From Janthinobacterium sp. FW305-129 (GTDB taxonomy: Bacteria > Pseudomonadota > Gammaproteobacteria > Burkholderiales > Burkholderiaceae_D): DNA of 64,000 nt. Shown piece after piece: positions 9,163 through 19,805 of this stretch; position 1 is the first letter of the stretch, and each line of letters opens with the position of its first letter. The notes under the pieces are model-generated. The model did no database searches. It saw nothing but the letters and a program-made list of their open reading frames with translations, and was not told the origin of the DNA. Position numbers and translations under genes: made by a program. Location of the stretch: the NCBI RefSeq assembly GCF_020858115.1, contig NZ_JACYMM010000019.1, positions 1 through 64,000 of the forward strand. The letters are read 5' to 3'.

Positions 9163-9879
9163 ATGCTGCGCATGCACAACCTGAGCAAAGTCTACCGCAC
9201 CCACATGATCGAAACCCACGCGCTGCGCGGCTTCGACATCCACGTACAACAAGGTGAATTCGTCACCGTCACAGGGCCGTCCGGCTCGGGCAAGACGAGC
9301 TTTCTGAACATCGCCGGCCTGCTCGAGGAATTCACCGACGGCGAATACATCCTCGACGGCGTCAACGTCAGGGGCATGGACGACAATGCCCGCTCGCGCC
9401 TGCGCAATGAAAAGCTGGGCTTCATCTTCCAGGGTTTTAATCTGATCCCCGACCTGTCGCTGTTCGACAATGTCGACGTGCCGCTGCGCTACCGGGGTTT
9501 CAACCGCGCCGAACGCAAGGAGCGCATTGAGGAGGCGCTGGCCAAGGTGGGCCTGGCCTCCCGCATGAAACACTATCCGGCTGAATTGTCGGGCGGCCAG
9601 CAGCAGCGCGTGGCGATCGCACGCGCGCTGGCAGGATCCCCCAAGCTGCTGCTGGCCGATGAACCGACGGGCAACCTGGACACGCAGATGGCGCGCGGCG
9701 TGATGGAACTGCTGGAAGAAATCAATGCGCAGGGCACCACCATCCTGATGGTCACGCACGATCCGGAACTGGCGCTGCGCAGCCAGCGCAATGTGCACAT
9801 CATCGACGGCCAGGTGTCGGACCTGGTGCAGCACCGCGCCTCGCTGTCGGCCAGGCCGCAGCACGCCGTGACCGCGTAA
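9163..9879 (+). CDS. ABC transporter ATP-binding protein (MacB/LolD type)
   Basis: This 238-residue ATPase would power the two permeases encoded next. It has Walker A GPSGSGKTS, the Q-loop region FQGFNLIPDLS, the ABC signature LSGGQQQRVAIARAL, Walker B LLLADEPTGNLD and the switch His in VTHDPE. It belongs to the group that works with FtsX-type permeases. AAGAGG lies seven bases before the ATG. The permease gene starts nine bases after its stop, so the genes are co-transcribed. Confidence 0.95.
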   Translation: MLRMHNLSKVYRTHMIETHALRGFDIHVQQGEFVTVTGPSGSGKTSFLNIAGLLEEFTDGEYILDGVNVRGMDDNARSRLRNEKLGFIFQGFNLIPDLSLFDNVDVPLRYRGFNRAERKERIEEALAKVGLASRMKHYPAELSGGQQQRVAIARALAGSPKLLLADEPTGNLDTQMARGVMELLEEINAQGTTILMVTHDPELALRSQRNVHIIDGQVSDLVQHRASLSARPQHAVTA

Positions 9880-9888
9880 GGAGAGACC

Positions 9889-11211
9889 ATGTTCCGCTAC
9901 TATTTCACGCTGGGCCTGCGCAGCCTGCGCCGCAACCGCGCCCTGACCGCGCTGATGGTACTGACCCTGGCCGTCGGCGTGGCCGCCAGCGTGTCCACCG
10001 TCACCATCCTGCACGCCATGTCGGGCGATCCGCTGCCGCACAAGAGCGACCGCCTGTTCGTGCCGATAATCGACATCCTGCCCTTGAAAGGCTATGTCCC
10101 CGGTGATAAGCCCAACTTTTCGCAGTCGCAGATAAGCTATATCGACGCGCGCAATTTCATGCGCAGCAAAATCGGCGTGCGCCGCACCGTCATGTACGGC
10201 GTGGCCGGCCCGGTCGAACCATTGCGTAAGGATATCGGCGTCTTCAATGCGCAGGGTATGGCGCCCACGCGCGACTTCTTTGCCATGTTCGAGCCGCCGT
10301 TCCTGTACGGCCAGCCATGGAGCGAAGCCGACGACGCCAGCGGCGCCGACGTGATCGTGCTGAGCCGCGCGCTGTCCGAAAAGCTGGTCGGCAGCACCAA
10401 TCCGGTCGGCCAGCGCGTGACGGTGCTTGGCCGGCCCTACATGGTGACGGGCGTGCTGGCCACCTGGGATGTGGTGCCACGCGCCCATCACATCATCGGC
10501 AGCAAGGGCGCATTCGGCCCGGAGGATGAATTCTTCATCCCGTTTGCCAGCGCCATCCGCCACGAAACCGAGCACGATGGCGGCATGAGCTGCAACGGCG
10601 ACAATAACGCACCCGGCTACCAGGGCAGGCTCGCTTCGGGCTGCACCTGGCTGCAGTTCTGGTTCGAAATGGCCAGCAGCGGCGAGCGTGGCCAGTTGCA
10701 GCAGTACCTGGATGCCTATGCGGGCGAGCAGCGCAAGCTGGGACGCATGAAACGCAACGCCCCGAACCGCCTGTACGACCTGAACGAATGGATGAGCTTT
10801 TTGCAGGTAGTCGACAACGACAACAAGCTGGCGGCCTGGCTGGCGTTCGGCTTTTTGCTGCTGTGCCTGGTCAATACCATCGGTCTCTTGCTGGCAAAAT
10901 TCTCAGTGCGTGCCAGTGAGGTGGGTATCCGCCGCGCGCTGGGTGCCACCCGGCGCGACATCTTCAGCCAGTTCCTGATCGAGACCACGGTGATCGGTCT
11001 GGCCGGCGGCGTGCTGGGCTTGCTGTTGGCGTTTGGCGCGCTGGCCGTGGTCAGCAAGCAATCGGAAGACCTGGGCACCGTCGCGCACATGGACATACCG
11101 ATGCTGCTGCTGACGTTTTCGATGTCGGTGCTGGCCGCCCTGCTCGCCGGTCTGCTGCCCACCTGGCGCGCCTGCCAGGTGACGCCGGCGATCCAGCTCA
11201 AATCCCAATGA
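9889..11211 (+). CDS. FtsX/MacB-type ABC transporter permease (first)
   Basis: The 440-residue protein has the architecture of MacB-type permeases: one membrane segment near the N-terminus (about 18-40), a large periplasmic domain, and three membrane segments in the last 130 residues. The cytoplasmic loop motif EVGIRRALGATRRDI is typical of the FtsX domain. AAGGAGAG precedes the ATG. It is probably one half of a heterodimeric transport core with the next gene. MacB-like machines export peptides, lipopeptides or macrolides from the periplasm; the substrate here is unknown. Confidence 0.93.
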   Translation: MFRYYFTLGLRSLRRNRALTALMVLTLAVGVAASVSTVTILHAMSGDPLPHKSDRLFVPIIDILPLKGYVPGDKPNFSQSQISYIDARNFMRSKIGVRRTVMYGVAGPVEPLRKDIGVFNAQGMAPTRDFFAMFEPPFLYGQPWSEADDASGADVIVLSRALSEKLVGSTNPVGQRVTVLGRPYMVTGVLATWDVVPRAHHIIGSKGAFGPEDEFFIPFASAIRHETEHDGGMSCNGDNNAPGYQGRLASGCTWLQFWFEMASSGERGQLQQYLDAYAGEQRKLGRMKRNAPNRLYDLNEWMSFLQVVDNDNKLAAWLAFGFLLLCLVNTIGLLLAKFSVRASEVGIRRALGATRRDIFSQFLIETTVIGLAGGVLGLLLAFGALAVVSKQSEDLGTVAHMDIPMLLLTFSMSVLAALLAGLLPTWRACQVTPAIQLKSQ

Positions 11212-11239
11212 AACCCTTTTCCCCAACATGAGGTCCAGC

Positions 11240-12478
11240 ATGGAAATCCGTCCCATCCTGTCGGCGCTGATGCGCAGCAAAACCGGCGCCATCCTGGTGG
11301 CGGTGCAGGTCGCGATCAGCCTGGCCATCCTGGCCAACGCCCTGTATATCGTCAACGTACGCCAGGCCGTCGCCGCGCGGCCCAGCGGCGTGGCAGCTGA
11401 AAGCGACGTTTTTTACGTCAATATCCAGAACCTCAACCGAGGCAGCCATGAGCGCCAGCTGGCCGAACAGAAGCGCCAGGCGGCTCTTCTGCGCGCAATG
11501 CCGGGCGTGATGTCGGTGGCGCAAACGTCTCAGGCGGTGCTGTCACGCTCCGGTCACATCACCAGCATGTCGGCCAAGCGCAGCCAGGCCTCGGCCAGCG
11601 CCGAAGTGTCCACCTATGTCAGTCCCGATTCGCTGATCAGAACGTATGGCTTGCAATTGGTCGAAGGGCGCGATTTTCGGCCCGACGAGGTGCCCGAGAT
11701 CAACGAAGACGTCGATGAAAGTTCTCCCAAGGTGCTGATACTGACGCGGGCGGCGGCGCAAAAGATCTGGCCCGGCGAGGCCAGCTTTGTTGGCAAGACG
11801 CTGTACCAGGGCACCGGCTCGGACGACCCGGAACTGCGCGTGGTGGGCGTCGTCGAGCGGCTGCAGACCCAGGGAGCGCAAACCAAGCCGCGCGGCGAAT
11901 ACTCGGCCCTGCTGCCGGCGCGCCTGACGGGCGGGCGCGGCCTGCTGATGTACGCCGTGCGGGCAGAACCTGGCCAGCGTGACCGCCTGATGCAGGAGGC
12001 GGAACAGGCCATCCGCACTTCCAGCACGGACCGGCTGCTGGTAACCACCGACACCCTGGAACAGCATCGCAAGGCACGCTACCGGGCCGACCAGGGCCTG
12101 TCCTGGATGCTGATCAGCGTCTCGACCCTGCTGCTGCTGGTGACGGCCAGCGGCATCGTCGGCATTGCCAGCCTGTGGGTGACGCAGCGCAGGAAGCAGA
12201 TCGGCGTGCGGCGCGCGCTGGGCGCCCGCCGCATCGACATCCTGCGCTATTTTTTGACGGAGAATTTCATGATCACCAGCGTCGGCGTGGCGTGCGGCGT
12301 GCTGCTGGCACTGGGCTTGAACCAGCTGCTGGTAAGCCAGCTGGAAATGGCGCGCCTGCCGCCCGCGTATCTGCTGGCCGGTGCGCTCGTGTTCTGGCTG
12401 CTGGGCGTGGGCGCCGTGTACGGCCCGGCATGGCGCGCGGCCAGTATTTCGCCCGCCACTGCCACCCGCAGTACCTGA
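11240..12478 (+). CDS. FtsX/MacB-type ABC transporter permease (second)
   Basis: This 412-residue protein has the same layout as the permease before it: an N-terminal membrane segment (VAVQVAISLAILANALYIV region), a periplasmic domain and three C-terminal segments, with the loop QIGVRRALGARRIDILRYF. An ATG at 11228 is in frame, but GAGGT lies just before the ATG at 11240, which favours the later start. Two different permeases sharing one ATPase suggest a heterodimeric exporter. Confidence 0.92.
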   Translation: MEIRPILSALMRSKTGAILVAVQVAISLAILANALYIVNVRQAVAARPSGVAAESDVFYVNIQNLNRGSHERQLAEQKRQAALLRAMPGVMSVAQTSQAVLSRSGHITSMSAKRSQASASAEVSTYVSPDSLIRTYGLQLVEGRDFRPDEVPEINEDVDESSPKVLILTRAAAQKIWPGEASFVGKTLYQGTGSDDPELRVVGVVERLQTQGAQTKPRGEYSALLPARLTGGRGLLMYAVRAEPGQRDRLMQEAEQAIRTSSTDRLLVTTDTLEQHRKARYRADQGLSWMLISVSTLLLLVTASGIVGIASLWVTQRRKQIGVRRALGARRIDILRYFLTENFMITSVGVACGVLLALGLNQLLVSQLEMARLPPAYLLAGALVFWLLGVGAVYGPAWRAASISPATATRST

Positions 12479-12506
12479 GCCGGCACCTGAGTGATATGCT
12501 GCGCGC

Positions 12507-13852
<1,346 letters not shown>

Positions 13853-13853
<1 letters not shown>

Positions 13854-15184
13854 TGGCCTACCGTCGCATGCGCCTCTCCCTGCTCACGCGCTGGACGGCG
13901 CTGATCGTCACCTTGCTGGTGCTGGGCATCATCATCGCCCTGCTGCTCGCGCATTTTTTGCCAGGCCAGCCGCTGCTGGTGCTGGCGGCTACGCTGCTGT
14001 GCGTGCTGCCGGTGGCCGTCATTACCATCCGCGCGCAACTGCAGGCGATGCTGTCGCTGTTTCGCGCCTTGAGCGGCACGGTGGCCAGCTACCAGGACGG
14101 CGACTTCGGCTTCAGCTTGCGCTGGCCGCAGAACGATGAACTGGCCGACCTGGTGGCGGCCCACAATGCGCTCGGCGACGTGCTGCGCAAGCAGCGCCTG
14201 GACCTGGTGCAGCGCGAACTGCTGCTCGACACCATGGTGCAGAACACGCCGGTGGCCATGCTGCTGGTGGCCGAAGGCAGCGCCATCGTCTACGCCAATC
14301 TGGCCGCGCGCCAGCTGCTGCACCACGGCCGCCGGCTCGAGGGACACCACCTGGCCGACATCGTGCGCGAGGCGGCACCGGCCCTGGCCGAAGCGCTCGC
14401 GCGCCGCAACGACGGTTTGTTTACCAGCGGCGAAGGGGAACAGGAAGAGGTGTATCACCTGGCGCGGCGCAGCTTCAGCCTGAACGGGCGCAAGCACGAG
14501 CTGCTGCTGCTGCGCCAGCTGACGCTGGAGCTGCGGCGCCAGGAAGTGCAGACCTGGAAAAAAGTCATCCGCGTCATCAGTCATGAGCTCAACAACTCGC
14601 TGGCGCCACTGGCCTCGCTGGCCCATTCCGGCGCCGAGCTGGTGCGCCGCGGCCAGACGGAACGCCTGCCGCAAATCCTCGCCACCATCGAAGAGCGCAC
14701 GCGCCATCTGGAAACTTTCATCCTCGGCTATGCGCGCTTTGCCAAGCTGCCCGCGCCGCGCCTGGCGCCATGCGAATGGCAGCCCTTCCTCGCCAGCCTG
14801 GCCTCGCAAGCGGCCTTCACGCTCGACGGCCCGCCGCCCGCGCAGGCGGCCGTGTTCGATGCGGCGCAAATGCAGCAGGCGCTGCTGAACCTGCTCAAGA
14901 ATGCGCTGGAATCAGGCTCGCGGGAGGAACATATCGGCCTGCACCTCAGCCAGGCACAAGGGCAGTTGCGCATCGAAGTGCGCGACCGAGGTCCGGGCAT
15001 GAGCGGCGCCGTGCTGGAAAACGCGCTGGTGCCGTTTTATTCCACCAAGCGCAGCGGCACGGGACTGGGCCTGGCCCTGGCGCGCGAAATCGCCGAAGCG
15101 CATGGCGGACGCATCACCCTGGCCAACCGCGAGGGTGGCGGCCTGGCGGTGACACTGATTCTTCCCTTGCTGGACAGAAATTAG
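13853..15184 (+). CDS. Sensor histidine kinase paired with the sigma-54 response regulator
   Basis: This 443-residue kinase has two N-terminal membrane segments (about 12-35 and 43-62), a HAMP/PAS-like middle part, an H-box with RVISHELNNSLAPL, and the ATPase boxes NLLKNALESG, DRGPGMSG and GTGLGLALAREIAEAHGG. The layout resembles NtrY-type kinases. The periplasmic loop between the membrane segments is very short, so the signal may be sensed in the membrane or cytoplasm. Its ATG overlaps the regulator stop codon by one base, which implies translational coupling. It is the last gene of the exporter operon. Confidence 0.92.
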
Positions 15185-15339
15185 TTACTGGCGCAACGAT
15201 TTTTCCATCACATACTGCGCAATTATTTTTCGGTATTATATTGATAATTAGAGTTTTTAATATTGCAACATCACGAGCACTATGCCCGTGTGTTAGGAAT
15301 AAGCTATTTAAGTTTGCACAATGATATAAAAATAGCTCA

Positions 15340-15368
15340 TTGACAATGAAATATCCTGGCGATAATTT
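15340..15368 (+). promoter_or_regulatory. Sigma-70 promoter of the PEP-CTERM gene
   Basis: TTGACA (15340-15345) is followed after 17 bases by TAATTT (15363-15368). The predicted start lies about 50 bases before the ATG at 15423. The whole gap 15185-15422 is A/T-rich compared with its neighbours. No good sigma-54 match was found in this gap. Confidence 0.65.
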
Positions 15369-15422
15369 ATCTGAGCGGTACGGTTTTTTTGAAACATTAA
15401 TCGTTTTTTCGCGGGGATAAAC

Positions 15423-15947
15423 ATGAAACTGAAATCACTCATCGCAGTAGCACTCTTGAGCGCGGCTTCCATCGGCGTAGCGCAGGCAACAGCGTACAAC
15501 GTGGACCTGACCAACACCACCGGCAACCTGTGGACGGGCGGCTTCAACGCCACGCCCAATCCGCTCGGCGACTTTACCGATACCTTCACCTTCACACCCG
15601 ATGCGACTTTCGGCTCGACCGCGCAAGCCTTCCTGGCCAACCTGTCGGTCACGGGCAGCGACGCTTCCGCCATCAACTTCAGCGGAGCCAACCTGAACGG
15701 CATCGCCCTGACGGGCTTTGGCGGCCCCACCGTCTTTGGCTATGCCCAGGGCGAAATACTGGCGCAAACCAGTCTGCTGTTCAACGGTCCCATGGTTCTC
15801 ACTGTCATGGGCAGCAGCAATGGCGGCAGCTATGGCGGCACCTTCAACCTGAACCTGGCCCCGGTTCCCGAACCGGAAACGTATGGCATGCTGCTGGCTG
15901 GCCTGGGCGTACTGGGCTTCCTGGCGCGACGCCGCAAGCAATCTTGA
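15423..15947 (+). CDS. FxDxF-type PEP-CTERM protein
   Basis: This 174-residue exported protein has a signal peptide (cleavage near AQA, residue 22), a mature part containing DFTDTFTF (the FxDxF-like motif), and a C-terminal sorting signal: VPEPETYGMLLAGLGVLGFL followed by ARRRKQS. The PEP motif, membrane helix and Arg cluster are recognised by an exosortase, which cuts and anchors such proteins at the cell surface. No exosortase is in the window. GGGGA lies just before the ATG, and a Rho-independent terminator follows, so it is probably a single-gene unit. Confidence 0.9.
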   Translation: MKLKSLIAVALLSAASIGVAQATAYNVDLTNTTGNLWTGGFNATPNPLGDFTDTFTFTPDATFGSTAQAFLANLSVTGSDASAINFSGANLNGIALTGFGGPTVFGYAQGEILAQTSLLFNGPMVLTVMGSSNGGSYGGTFNLNLAPVPEPETYGMLLAGLGVLGFLARRRKQS

Positions 15948-15958
15948 GCTCCCCTCCC

Positions 15959-15983
15959 AAAAGACGCTGCGGCGTCTTTTTTT
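15959..15983 (+). terminator. Rho-independent terminator after the PEP-CTERM gene
   Basis: AAAAGACGC (15959-15967), a TGCG loop and GCGTCTTTT form a nine-pair hairpin that runs straight into a T-run. Confidence 0.85.
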
Positions 15984-16006
15984 CAGCCGGCTGCTAAACT
16001 GCCGCC

Positions 16007-16786
16007 ATGACGACCGACTTTACCTCCACCAGCCACACCGCTTTCAGCCACCCTGGACACCCGCCAGCCACCACCACCGAGCACCGCGGCATCCGCTACC
16101 TGCACCTGGGTACCAAGTGGGTGCAAGGCGCCATGCGCCTGGATAAACCCGATGCCATCGAACTCGAATACGTGCAGATGATGATGATGTGGATGCTGTT
16201 CAAGACGCAGCCAAAACGCATCGTGCAACTGGGCCTGGGCAGTGCCGCGCTGACCAAATTCAGCTACCGCCGCTTTCCCGACGCCACGGTCACGGCCATC
16301 GAACTCAATCCAAACGTGATCGCCATCTGCGGCGCCCAGTTTGCACTGCCGCCGAACGATGCGCGCCTGGACGTGCGCGAAATGAATGCGCTCGACTTCG
16401 TGCTCGACCCCGCCAACCACGGCACGGTCGATGCGCTGCAAGTGGATCTGTACGACGAGGATGCGCGCGGCCCCGTGCTCGACACGCCCGAGTTCTACCA
16501 GGCTTGCTATGACTGCCTGACGGACGACGGCATCATGTGCACGAATGTCTTCGGCGACTTCCCCAACTACGACAAGAACTTGCAGGCGATGGAACTGGTG
16601 TTCGACGCCGTCGTCTGGGTGCCGGAAATGGAAGATGAAAACATCGTCGTGCTGGCCTTCAAAAAATCGCCATCGCTCGACTTCAGCGATTTATATGAAC
16701 GCGCCGCTACCATCAAGAAACAGTTCAACCTGCCCGCCAAGAACTGGGTCAACGGCTTGAAGCAGTGGATGCAGGACCAACATTAA
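16007..16786 (+). CDS. Spermidine-synthase-like protein
   Basis: The 259-residue protein has the Rossmann fold of aminopropyltransferases and methyltransferases: IVQLGLGSAALTKF for the nucleotide-binding loop, TAIELNPNVI for the acidic ribose site, and VDLYDEDARGPV at the catalytic region. In true spermidine synthases that last motif usually has two Asp residues that hold the polyamine. Short versions like this one, without the N-terminal beta-domain, are often of unproven activity. No polyamine gene (such as speD) is nearby. There is no clear ribosome site. Confidence 0.75.
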   Translation: MTTDFTSTSHTAFSHPGHPPATTTEHRGIRYLHLGTKWVQGAMRLDKPDAIELEYVQMMMMWMLFKTQPKRIVQLGLGSAALTKFSYRRFPDATVTAIELNPNVIAICGAQFALPPNDARLDVREMNALDFVLDPANHGTVDALQVDLYDEDARGPVLDTPEFYQACYDCLTDDGIMCTNVFGDFPNYDKNLQAMELVFDAVVWVPEMEDENIVVLAFKKSPSLDFSDLYERAATIKKQFNLPAKNWVNGLKQWMQDQH

Positions 16787-16815
16787 ACCCCATCAGGCGC
16801 GGCGCCCGTGCGATC

Positions 16816-17421
16816 TCATTCAGGAACCTCTTCCCATCTTCCTTCGGCGCGATAAAATCCCAGCTTCCTGTCGCCCTTGAAGCGCGCGGCCGTCATCAGG
16901 CCAGCGAGCTGGCTGGAAATCAACAGGTCGCCCGATTGCGCATCCCTGGCGATCTGCCTGGGCGCCATTGCATCGTCGCGGAAAAACCTGCTCGTGAAGT
17001 AGATGATGTTGCCCTTGTCATCCTTTTCCGCGACTGAACGCTCGAGGTCCACCGCCTGTATATGTTGCGTCGCATTCACGATGTAAAACGGCTGCTCCAC
17101 CGCTTCACCGCCCGCCATGATGCAGGCGGGGGCGAGCAATTGCATGTCCTGGCCGGCGGCGCCGGCGAGGAACTCAGCCAGGCGGGCCGAGACCAGCGGC
17201 ACCTCGCCGGGCAGCCACAGACAGTCATATTTCAATAGCCGCTCCCTGGGACAGACAAAATGCACGGGTGGCTTGTCCATGCCGGGCGGGAAAGGCGCCC
17301 CCTGCAGCAGGTTCAGGTAGTCGAAGTTCGAGCCAGCCGTCTCATACGACCCACGTTCCTTGTCGTAGGAACCGGTGAGTTTGTCATTGTAATAAATCGG
17401 GGCTTTCCAGCTCAGTATCAT
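16816..17421 (-). CDS. Possible Imm11/DUF1629-type immunity protein
   Basis: The 201-residue cytoplasmic-looking protein begins MILSWKAPIYYND. Its C-terminal part, FFRDDAMAPRQ followed by LLISSQLAGLMTAA and KLGFY, resembles the DUF1629 (Imm11) family, whose members act as immunity proteins to secreted toxins. This is read by eye and needs a profile search. GAGGA precedes the ATG at 17421. It starts 31 bases after the MocR regulator gene on the same strand, so the two may share a transcript. No toxin gene is next to it. Confidence 0.5.
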   Translation of the reverse strand: MILSWKAPIYYNDKLTGSYDKERGSYETAGSNFDYLNLLQGAPFPPGMDKPPVHFVCPRERLLKYDCLWLPGEVPLVSARLAEFLAGAAGQDMQLLAPACIMAGGEAVEQPFYIVNATQHIQAVDLERSVAEKDDKGNIIYFTSRFFRDDAMAPRQIARDAQSGDLLISSQLAGLMTAARFKGDRKLGFYRAEGRWEEVPE

Positions 17422-17452
17422 GGGCAGTCCTCTTCCGCGGCTTGGCAAAAGC

Positions 17453-18988
17453 CTATTGTGCCAACTTCGCCTGTCCAGCCGCGCCAGCTTGCGCAAGCAC
17501 TGCGCCCAGGCGGCGCGCCAGGCCATCCATGTTCTCGGCCGGCACCTGCGCATAACCGAGCAGAAAACCGTTCCAGCCCGCCCCGTCCCCCGTGCCGTGC
17601 GCCGACAGCGCCAGCGCCACGATGCCGTCCTGCGCGGCGCGGCGGCTCAGTGCCAGGTCATCCCATGCGCTATCGTGAAAACGCAGCGCCAGGTGCATGC
17701 CGGCCGTGCCGCCATGGATGGCCGCGCCCGCGCACGCATGGCGCTGCAGGGCCTCGCTCAAGGCGTCGCGGCGCTGCCGATACAGCCTGCGCATGCGGCG
17801 CACGTGGCGCGCAAACAGGCCGCTGCGCAGGAACTCGGCCAGCGCTAGCTGTTCGGCCACGCGCCCCCGTGCGGCGCCCTGTGCCTGCATCTGCGCGAAG
17901 GCCCTGGCCAGCGCCGCCGGCACGACGATAAAGGCCAGGCGCAAAGCGGGAAACATGGTCTTGCTGAAGGTGCCCAGATACACGACGGGCGCGTCGGCCA
18001 CCAGTCCCTGCATGGCAGCCAGGGGCGGCCCGCCATGGCGAAATTCGCTGTCGTAATCGTCTTCGATGATCAGGGCACCCGCCGCGCGCGCGTGTTCGAG
18101 CAGCGCCATGCGGCGCGCGGGACTGAGCACGCTGCCCGTCGGATACTGGTGCGACGGCGTGGTATAGATCAGGCGCGGCGGCGTATCGCGCCAGTCTTGA
18201 TCCGTCGGCGCGATGCCTTCCATGTCGACGGCGATGCCCGTCACCTGCAAGCCGGCGCCACGGCCCGCCGCCAGCGCGCCGCCATAGCCGGGATGCTCGA
18301 TCCACAAGGTATCGCCCTGGTCGGCAAAGGCGCGCAGGCAGACATCGAGACTGCTTTGCGTACCGTCCGTGATGAACACCTGGCCCGCATCGCAGACGAC
18401 ACCGCGCGCGGCGCGCAAATGCTCGGCGATGGCCATGCGCAGCTGCGGCTCGCCGGCAGGGTCGCCATAATTGAGCTGGCGCGGCGTCAGCGCGCGCCAC
18501 GCCCGGTCCAGCATGCGCCGCCACTGCGCCAGCGGAAATTCATCGAGCGCCGGCACGCCGGGCGCGAATGCCCCCATGGCGTCGGCGGGAAACACCAGCG
18601 CCGCATTCACATCCTGTCCCGCCACCCCGCGCAAATGCCGGGCGCGGCGCGACAGGCCATCCTCGTTGCCTTCGGTCGGCGGCGCCAACGCCGCACCAGC
18701 GCTGCCAGCGACGACGGTGCCGCGCCGGTCCGGCAAAACAAACCCTTCGCTGGCCAGCTGCTCGTAGGCGTACAACACGGTATTGCGCGCCACGCCCAGT
18801 TCGGCGGCCAGCACGCGCGTGGCGGCCAGCCGCGTGCCGGGCGCCAGCTGGCCGCCGCGGATCGCCGCGCGCAGGCATTCATGCAGCAGGCGCTGGCGCG
18901 GCCAGCCCCGCTCGCGGTGCGTGCGCTCGAACGCGCCCAGCAGCAAAGCAAAATCCATGCGCCTCCTTTGTGGCTCCAAATTATTCAT
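17453..18988 (-). CDS. MocR/PdxR-type regulator (GntR helix-turn-helix plus aminotransferase domain)
   Basis: This 511-residue protein joins an N-terminal GntR winged helix (about 28-90, with LAAELGVARNTVLYAYEQL) to a class I aminotransferase-like domain. The PLP region shows EDDYDSEFRHGG and LGTFSKTMFPALRL, where the Lys would bind PLP. Proteins of this family sense pyridoxal phosphate or an amino-compound adduct and often control a divergent neighbour. The divergent gene here is a pyridoxamine-phosphate-oxidase-like protein, which fits a vitamin B6-related circuit. Confidence 0.9.
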   Translation of the reverse strand: MNNLEPQRRRMDFALLLGAFERTHRERGWPRQRLLHECLRAAIRGGQLAPGTRLAATRVLAAELGVARNTVLYAYEQLASEGFVLPDRRGTVVAGSAGAALAPPTEGNEDGLSRRARHLRGVAGQDVNAALVFPADAMGAFAPGVPALDEFPLAQWRRMLDRAWRALTPRQLNYGDPAGEPQLRMAIAEHLRAARGVVCDAGQVFITDGTQSSLDVCLRAFADQGDTLWIEHPGYGGALAAGRGAGLQVTGIAVDMEGIAPTDQDWRDTPPRLIYTTPSHQYPTGSVLSPARRMALLEHARAAGALIIEDDYDSEFRHGGPPLAAMQGLVADAPVVYLGTFSKTMFPALRLAFIVVPAALARAFAQMQAQGAARGRVAEQLALAEFLRSGLFARHVRRMRRLYRQRRDALSEALQRHACAGAAIHGGTAGMHLALRFHDSAWDDLALSRRAAQDGIVALALSAHGTGDGAGWNGFLLGYAQVPAENMDGLARRLGAVLAQAGAAGQAKLAQ

Positions 18989-18992
18989 CAGG

Positions 18993-19029
18993 TCTGGATC
19001 TTTTTTCAGGGCCAGATGCCGATTATAGT
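18993..19029 (+). promoter_or_regulatory. Divergent control region between the MocR regulator and the PNPOx-like gene
   Basis: The 75-base gap holds the inverted repeat TCTGG (18993-18997) / CCAGA (19012-19016) and a good -10 box TATAGT (19024-19029) facing the PNPOx-like gene. No convincing -35 box is seen at the right distance, which is common at promoters that need an activator. The repeat may be a MocR-binding site; this is inference. Confidence 0.45.
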
Positions 19030-19063
19030 GCGGCCTGCTTCTTCAACCAACCGGACTTCCGCC

Positions 19064-19720
19064 ATGACCGCTACCGCCCTGCCTCCCAGCCCCCGTACCC
19101 GCGTGCGCCGCGTCGCCGAACTGGCCAGCTACGAGCAAGCCACCGTGCACGCCATCCTCGATGCCGCCTACCTGTGCCATATCGCCTTCCACGACGACAA
19201 GGGCAGCCATTGCATCCCGACCGCCTGCTGGCGCATTGACGGCCACCTGTACATCCATGGCTCGAACGGCAGCCGCATGCTCAAGCGCCTGCAGGATAGC
19301 GACGTCTGCGTGACGGTGACCCATCTCGACGCTCTGGTGCTGGCGCGCTCCGCCTTCAACCACACGATGAACTACCGCTCGGCGATGATCTATGGGCAGT
19401 TCAAGAAAGTAAGCGATATCGGCCAGCAGCATGCGGCCATGGATGCGCTGATGGAAAAGCTGGCGCCGGGACGCCTGGCGCACGTGCGCGGCGGCAGCGC
19501 CAAGGAATACGCGGCCACCACAGTGCTGCGCATCGCGCTCGAGGAATGCGCCGTCAAGCAGCGCAAAGGGGGCCCGCTGGACGACGCTGGCGACATGGCG
19601 CATGCCGTCTGGACGGGCGAACTGCCGTTTACGCACGGCCGTGGCGCGGCCATCGCCGATGCGCTCAACACCAGCGACCTGCCCGCGTATGCCGCCGCCT
19701 GGAGCACGGAATCCGCTTGA
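19064..19720 (+). CDS. Pyridoxamine 5'-phosphate oxidase family protein (flavin-binding split barrel)
   Basis: The 218-residue protein has the split-barrel pattern of this family: an N-terminal HAILDAAYLCHIAFHDD strand-loop, CIPTACWRIDGHLYIHGSNG and a strand with VCVTVTHLDALVLARSAFNH. Members bind FMN or F420 and reduce or bind varied substrates, so enzymatic activity cannot be assigned. The frame runs open far upstream (antisense to the MocR gene), but the ATG at 19064 fits the family N-terminus and the divergent promoter. The MocR regulator next door is its probable controller. Confidence 0.85.
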   Translation: MTATALPPSPRTRVRRVAELASYEQATVHAILDAAYLCHIAFHDDKGSHCIPTACWRIDGHLYIHGSNGSRMLKRLQDSDVCVTVTHLDALVLARSAFNHTMNYRSAMIYGQFKKVSDIGQQHAAMDALMEKLAPGRLAHVRGGSAKEYAATTVLRIALEECAVKQRKGGPLDDAGDMAHAVWTGELPFTHGRGAAIADALNTSDLPAYAAAWSTESA

Positions 19721-19805
19721 CCGTCCGGCGTGCTTGCCCGATGATCGGCATTGATGGCGATCGCCACCAATTCACCAACCGATCCAATCACGCATGGAGC
19801 ATATG

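Noticed and set aside
15185..15422. Looked for a sigma-54 promoter before the PEP-CTERM gene, because some PEP-CTERM genes are controlled by the PrsK/PrsR sigma-54 system
   Set aside because: No GG-N10-GC pair in the right context was found; a sigma-70 promoter explains the gene better.
18035..19063. Long N-terminal extension of the PNPOx-like protein
   Set aside because: The extension runs antisense through the MocR gene; the family N-terminus and promoter place the start at 19064.
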